Assembly: GCA_016859345.1 (NCBI GenBank) | Contig: CM029119.1 | Location: 8,319,412-8,383,411 of the forward strand | Direction of reading: 5' to 3' | Length of the DNA stretch: 64,000 nt | Source: Istiophorus platypterus | Taxonomy: Eukaryota > Chordata > Actinopteri > Istiophoriformes > Istiophoridae | Shown here: piece by piece, positions 59,674 through 64,000 of the stretch | Numbering within the stretch: the stretch's first letter is position 1 | Layout: every line of letters begins with the position of its first letter | Notes under the pieces: generated by a model | Database searches by the model: none | The model's input: the letters and a program-made list of their open reading frames with translations, nothing else | Told to the model about the DNA's origin: nothing | Translations under genes and position numbers: made by a program

Positions 59674-60867
59674 TATTTTTCTCATCCTAGGCTCCTTTTT
59701 ATTTGTGCATTTAAAAGGCCACCTTATCTTACCAGTTATTTAACACTCACAATATATATCAACTAGATTAATTTGTTTTGTACAACTGAACCCAGTTTTT
59801 TTGCCAGTAGTGACTGATTATCTTAGTGATAAAACAATACCTGTTAAGTTAGGCTATTACTTTGTAATACAGTACCAGCACATATGCAAGCACCAACACA
59901 AAGCTTATGTTAATGATCAACAAGAGAGTAGCTGTGCTGATCAATAGTGGAATTACTTCCGTCTCAGCGTAATCAAGCTAAAGACCTTTTGGAACACAAC
60001 TAATATAAATTACTTCCTTCTGTGGCATTTGAAACCACAATCTCCAGTAGGAGACCAATCAATGGGCATAAACTCAAGAACCGCTTAACAACAAATTGAC
60101 GTCAACACACAGTCAAATAATTTGCAAACATCAATGATGCTACATGATTTACATGTTAAATAACCATTTTATTTTACTTAAACTTTGTCTGTTCTTTGTG
60201 TTTTTTACCATTTTCACTCTGCTGCTGTAGTGTCACAGCTAGAGCTTTTATGTAAGTAGCTGACACAATAGACTGTTCTATGCTGCCAATATTACATTAC
60301 ATTTTATAACAGATGTGATTAATATCCCATTAAATCATCCCTAAAATCCTTGTGTCTTATGTAAAACTGAACAGAGATAAGACGATACTGAGCCACGAAT
60401 GACATCAAATCCAATGAAACGCAGCCAGCATTTCAGACATCAGAGTCAGCATGGAAGAGGGGGAAAACACCTGACCCCCAGACCCTTGCATAACAAGTTT
60501 GGTTACAGAACAAATGATCCTCGGCTGGAAATCAGACATGCAGGCTTAGATCCCCCAGGTTGACATGTCCTGACATTTTTCAGCGAGATGGGTTTTAACT
60601 GGATATTTATGCTGAGATTGTGTTGTTATAAAAGTATAAAGATTTACTTGTCTTATTTCGATCTTTGTAACATTGATAGAACAAGAAGATCAATGGGGCA
60701 CTGGCACAATACATTGAATTCAACTTCATATAGTGACAGGAGAATGTCACATCAGCAAACATTTTTGCTCTTTCACGCACCATGCATTCCTATCTGCTTC
60801 ATCCCAATTTGTTCCCCTAGGAACCACCTTGATTTTCCAAAACTATACTTGTTTTTTCCTACTTATG

Positions 60868-61350
60868 AAGAAATAGTATGACATTTTTTGGAAAAGAAGT
60901 AGCTGAGGAGATCAATATCGCCCTCATAACTCTCCATTAAATATAAAGATGGAGTAAGGAGACAGATATCTTAGCATAAAGACTTGAAACAGGGGAAACA
61001 GCTAGTCTGGCTCTGTCCAAAGCTAACTAAGTATGCCTACCAGCACATCTGAAACGCACTAATTACCAACTCATGGCTTGTGTGTTTAACCAGTATAATA
61101 ACCAAAATATAATTTACATGTTTTTTATGGGGAGTCATGTGTTAGAAAATGTCTTAAAAAGGAGCAGTGACTTTCATGTGACTTCTCCTCTTGTTTCCCT
61201 GGCAACCTCACGGTAACGACAAGACTCTGGTTTCCCCGTTTTCAGCCTTTAAGCTAAGCTAAGCTTGATATCTCCTGGATGTAACTACATATTTAGCGGA
61301 CAGTTATGAGAATGGGACCAAACTTCTCATCGAGCAAAAAAAGTGAATCG
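60868..61350. mobile_element. Degenerate non-autonomous element with long inverted ends
   Basis: The left end (AGAAATAGTATGACATTTTTTGG and following) and the right end (ACTTCTCATCGAGCAAAAAAAGTGAAT) correspond to the two inverted arms of a fish repeat I recall. So do the landmarks TTAGCATAAAGACTTGAAAC, CAGCTAGTCTGGCTCTGTCC, AAGCTAAGCTAAGC and ATTTAGCGGACAG. It is old and mutated, encodes nothing, and carries an RFX X-box-like GTTTCCCTGGCAACC at 61193-61207. The exact ends are uncertain by about 20 bases. Confidence 0.65.
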
Positions 61351-62383
61351 TATTCAATTACAGCTACATGTATTTTTCACTGAACTGCAAAACAAAACTG
61401 GGACTGCATGAAAAAAATTCATATGTGGCCAAAGATGCCATAACACCAGCAACTGTAGTAATGAAAATTCATAGATCACCCCGAAGCCATATTTTATCAA
61501 AAACGATAATTCAGCCTATTATAAAGCCTTCGATTATGTGGGATCATACCTAATCAATTAAATCTATTAAATCCATTTAAATAGCAGAATGTTAGTCACT
61601 GATTAATTAATGAAAGATTAAGTTACCACAGCATTATCCACTTGTATTTTCATCACATGGAGAATCGATGCCTTTGAGTAGCTTATGCCAGTTTTTGCAA
61701 ATGCTTTTGACTAGAACCTTAAATGCCTGGATGCCTGGATGAGGATGTATTTGCAGGCTTTGGGACTATTTATCACTGGGGAGCTATAAGGTAAACTGAC
61801 AGGAGGTTTCAAGTCAGCACACCCGCAGGCTAGAGAAGTAAAATACTGACATCTGCCCACTGTCAGGTAGTAAACTGCTCCCCTGATAGAGGAGGTCAGT
61901 GATGGAATTTGGAATATGTGACCTGGGATCAGAGTATCCCTGGTTGTGTTTCAAACAAGAGAAATGGAGGACCCGGCATGGTCTGATGATGAATAATGCT
62001 TTTCTCTTAGTCAATATAGGAATTGATAGTGACTATGTACAGTGCATGCAGGCTTGGCACATACACACACACGAATACACACTTTGATGGTAATTGAAAC
62101 AGGCAGGTTTCTCACTCCTCTGCAATCCATACTGACTTGCATGAAAGAGCATTTGCCTGAAGCATGCACACATATGCATACGCACACTCCTTACAGTTGG
62201 CATAAGATGAAATAACTCAGGGACCACTGGTAAACACAAGTGCACGCATATAACCTCACATAGACACATGTGCACAGACACAGTGGTTGGCCTCTCGCCA
62301 GCACATCATGATGATAACGCACAGGGCTGAACAGCCGGCCCAGGCCATTCTTACAATTTGGGCCTAAATCATCCCACAAACCT

Positions 62384-62396
62384 GTTGCTAAGCGAC
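62384..62396. promoter_or_regulatory. RFX X-box-like motif
   Basis: GTTGCTAAGCGAC, with one arm intact and one base altered in the other. Confidence 0.25.
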
Positions 62397-63241
62397 TCTA
62401 TGAAACAGGAAGAGAGGAGAGGAGAGGAGAAGAATTTTTTTTTCTCTCTGGTGCTGCATTCATGGGAAACTTCTCGCTTTCTCTGTTAGTGTACATGTAT
62501 GCCACAGTGTTATTGTTAAGAAAATAAAATATCACATAAACAAAAACACTTTTTAAAAATTAAAACAAAGAAAATTGGGTATTAGGAATAAGAAAAGAGA
62601 GATACAATAGAAGTATGGGATGATGGTACAATGTTAATCTTGTGTTGAACTGTGTGTGAAAATTCATGCAAAAGAAGAGAGCCCAGAAGACTTTCCAACG
62701 CTTCTGTTCTCCTTCTCACTGCAGGCTAAAACCCACTTAGCTCCTACTTCCTCGAAGGATTTTTGTGTAACAGATGTACAGAAATTTGTGTTAGTGGCCT
62801 ATTTTAGTGCTAAAAGTAGCACATGCAACCCCCTGACACTTCTCAGCTCTGCAGTGTGAAACTGAAACTACTGACGTATTTTACCCAACACTAACACTAA
62901 AAGTTATTTCAGAACGGTTAAGTAATGTCATACATGGTTGGTTTTTACCATCAACATTCACAATCTTCGTCATCTTTTAGTTATACTTGATCATTGTGGT
63001 GGTAGTGGTGGGGGGGGGGCAATTTACAATGATTTCAAGTTACATGAACAAAAAAATGAAAAAAAAAACAAGGAGATGAGCTAACAGTATATTTCAAGCT
63101 GTATTGAACTGACACATATTGGCTATTAAGGCCTGACTAAATGGGAGTCTGTTTCCAGTAGCTTGATGAATGCTGGATGTTGGTGAATGCTGCTACTGCA
63201 GTGAGAACTATCCATGGTGCTGAATCAACTTCTGACATACA

Positions 63242-63261
63242 CTCACTCACACACACAAACA

Positions 63262-63307
<46 letters not shown>

Positions 63308-63371
63308 ACACACACACACACAAACACACAAACACAACCACACACACACACACACACACAACCACACACAC
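63242..63371. repeat. Compound (CA)n tract
   Basis: CA arrays interrupted by AAA, GAAAA and CAACCA units over 130 bases. Confidence 0.95.
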
Positions 63372-63864
63372 AGTTATAGTAAGCGCAAACCTCATCCTCC
63401 TTTTCACAAAAAAACTAGAGGGGTTTTCATGAAACTACCACTGGCACAAGAGCTAGAACATTTCAGTTCAATGATTGTACCATTTTAAGATTTAACACAG
63501 ACTGAAACAATTCAGACTAATGAGTTCTGTATATCTTTTTCATCATTTCCTAAATTCAGTCTCAAATTTTCTCCTGCTGGTACATTGGCTCTAATGAAGG
63601 TTCCATTTATTAATGTGATGAACTAACGATTTCTGTTATTCTGAAGCCAGTTAAATAGCTCATGGTTACTCATTCGTAAGCCAAACTCACTGCTTGGTAC
63701 CGAGCCATTCATTAACATTCATATTCAGTATTAAAGTTCTCCCTCTGTGTTTTAATGTGGATGGGAGGTGAGGTGCTGTATCGCTATACTTCTTGCCACT
63801 TTGTTGCATTTCCCTCCATTTCTTTCAACTTCTCCTCTTATATTATCTTTTGTCTATGCACTAC

Positions 63865-64000
63865 CTTTTTTGAGATATCAACTTCTTGACTAACCGACTC
63901 CTGGATACTCAAAAACTTGATCTCTATGTGCTGAGGAGAGAAGACTTGGGCAATCCTCAGGAGGTGGTGAGAAGCAGTCCCTACACAGCAAAAGGTTATG
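63865..64000. other. Open segment running off the right edge
   Basis: Plus: after a TGA at 63871 the frame stays open to the end of the window (about 42 codons, including LDLYVLRREDLGNPQEVVRS). Minus: from 63999 to 63865, 45 codons are open, with a donor-like AAAAAG/GTAGTG and phase 0. The minus reading would suit a further upstream exon of the gene on that strand, but exon A needs a preceding exon that leaves two bases, so another exon would have to lie between. Undecided. Confidence 0.22.

Larger units (their letters stand above)
61351..63864. other. Gene-free stretch at right end
   Basis: AT-rich sequence with a GAGAG array at 62.41 kb, the CA tract at 63.24 kb and one X-box-like motif. 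No splice-bounded open frame was found. Confidence 0.55.

Overview
This is a eukaryotic, almost certainly teleost (probably percomorph) genomic window. It has no bacterial-type gene density and no long ORF that looks like a gene. It carries many long (CA)n/(TG)n tracts, a large (TA)n/(CATA)n tract, and degenerate copies of short inverted-terminal-repeat elements that I recognise from memory as common in spiny-rayed fishes (54.6-55.0 kb and 60.9-61.35 kb; weaker pieces at 37.3 and 59.5 kb). Most of the predicted ORFs of 60-218 codons are translations of microsatellites or chance open frames and are left out.

The best coding evidence is on the minus strand. Two exons at 59184-59003 (182 nt) and 55568-55330 (239 nt) have usable splice sites and complementary phases: one ends with a single codon base and the next begins with two, giving Gly. 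Together they read about 140 residues of a Ser/Pro/Arg-rich, probably intracellular, phosphorylatable region. About 46 kb further downstream on the same strand lies a cluster of three very small exon candidates (9151-9107, 8869-8834, 8283-8243; 45, 36 and 41 nt). All start in phase 0, as the end of the 239-nt exon requires. A 60-nt phase 0-0 candidate lies at 16664-16605. The simplest reading is one long-intron, minus-strand gene crossing the whole window and containing microexons. I could not identify the gene and give no symbol.

Layout: 1-8242, intron or flank with CA/TG tracts and three RFX X-box-like motifs within 0.9 kb at 6.1-6.9 kb; 8243-9151, microexon cluster; 9152-31826, intron-like sequence with the 60-nt candidate, a G18 run and some regulatory-looking motif clusters; 31827-34599, plus-strand exon-like segments and a near-perfect 700-bp tandem duplication; 34600-45840, repeat-rich, with a perfect 17-bp hairpin at 36.1 kb and a 350-bp TA/CATA tract at 38.7-39.04 kb; 45.8-46.1 kb, a short segment that looks coding on either strand; 46.1-55.3 kb, intron-like; 55.3-59.2 kb, the two main exons; 59.2-64 kb, repeats and intron, with an ambiguous open segment running off the right edge.

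I saw no tRNA, rRNA, CRISPR or recognisable retroelement polyprotein. Family statements about the fish repeats and transcription-factor motifs come from memory and were not searched.
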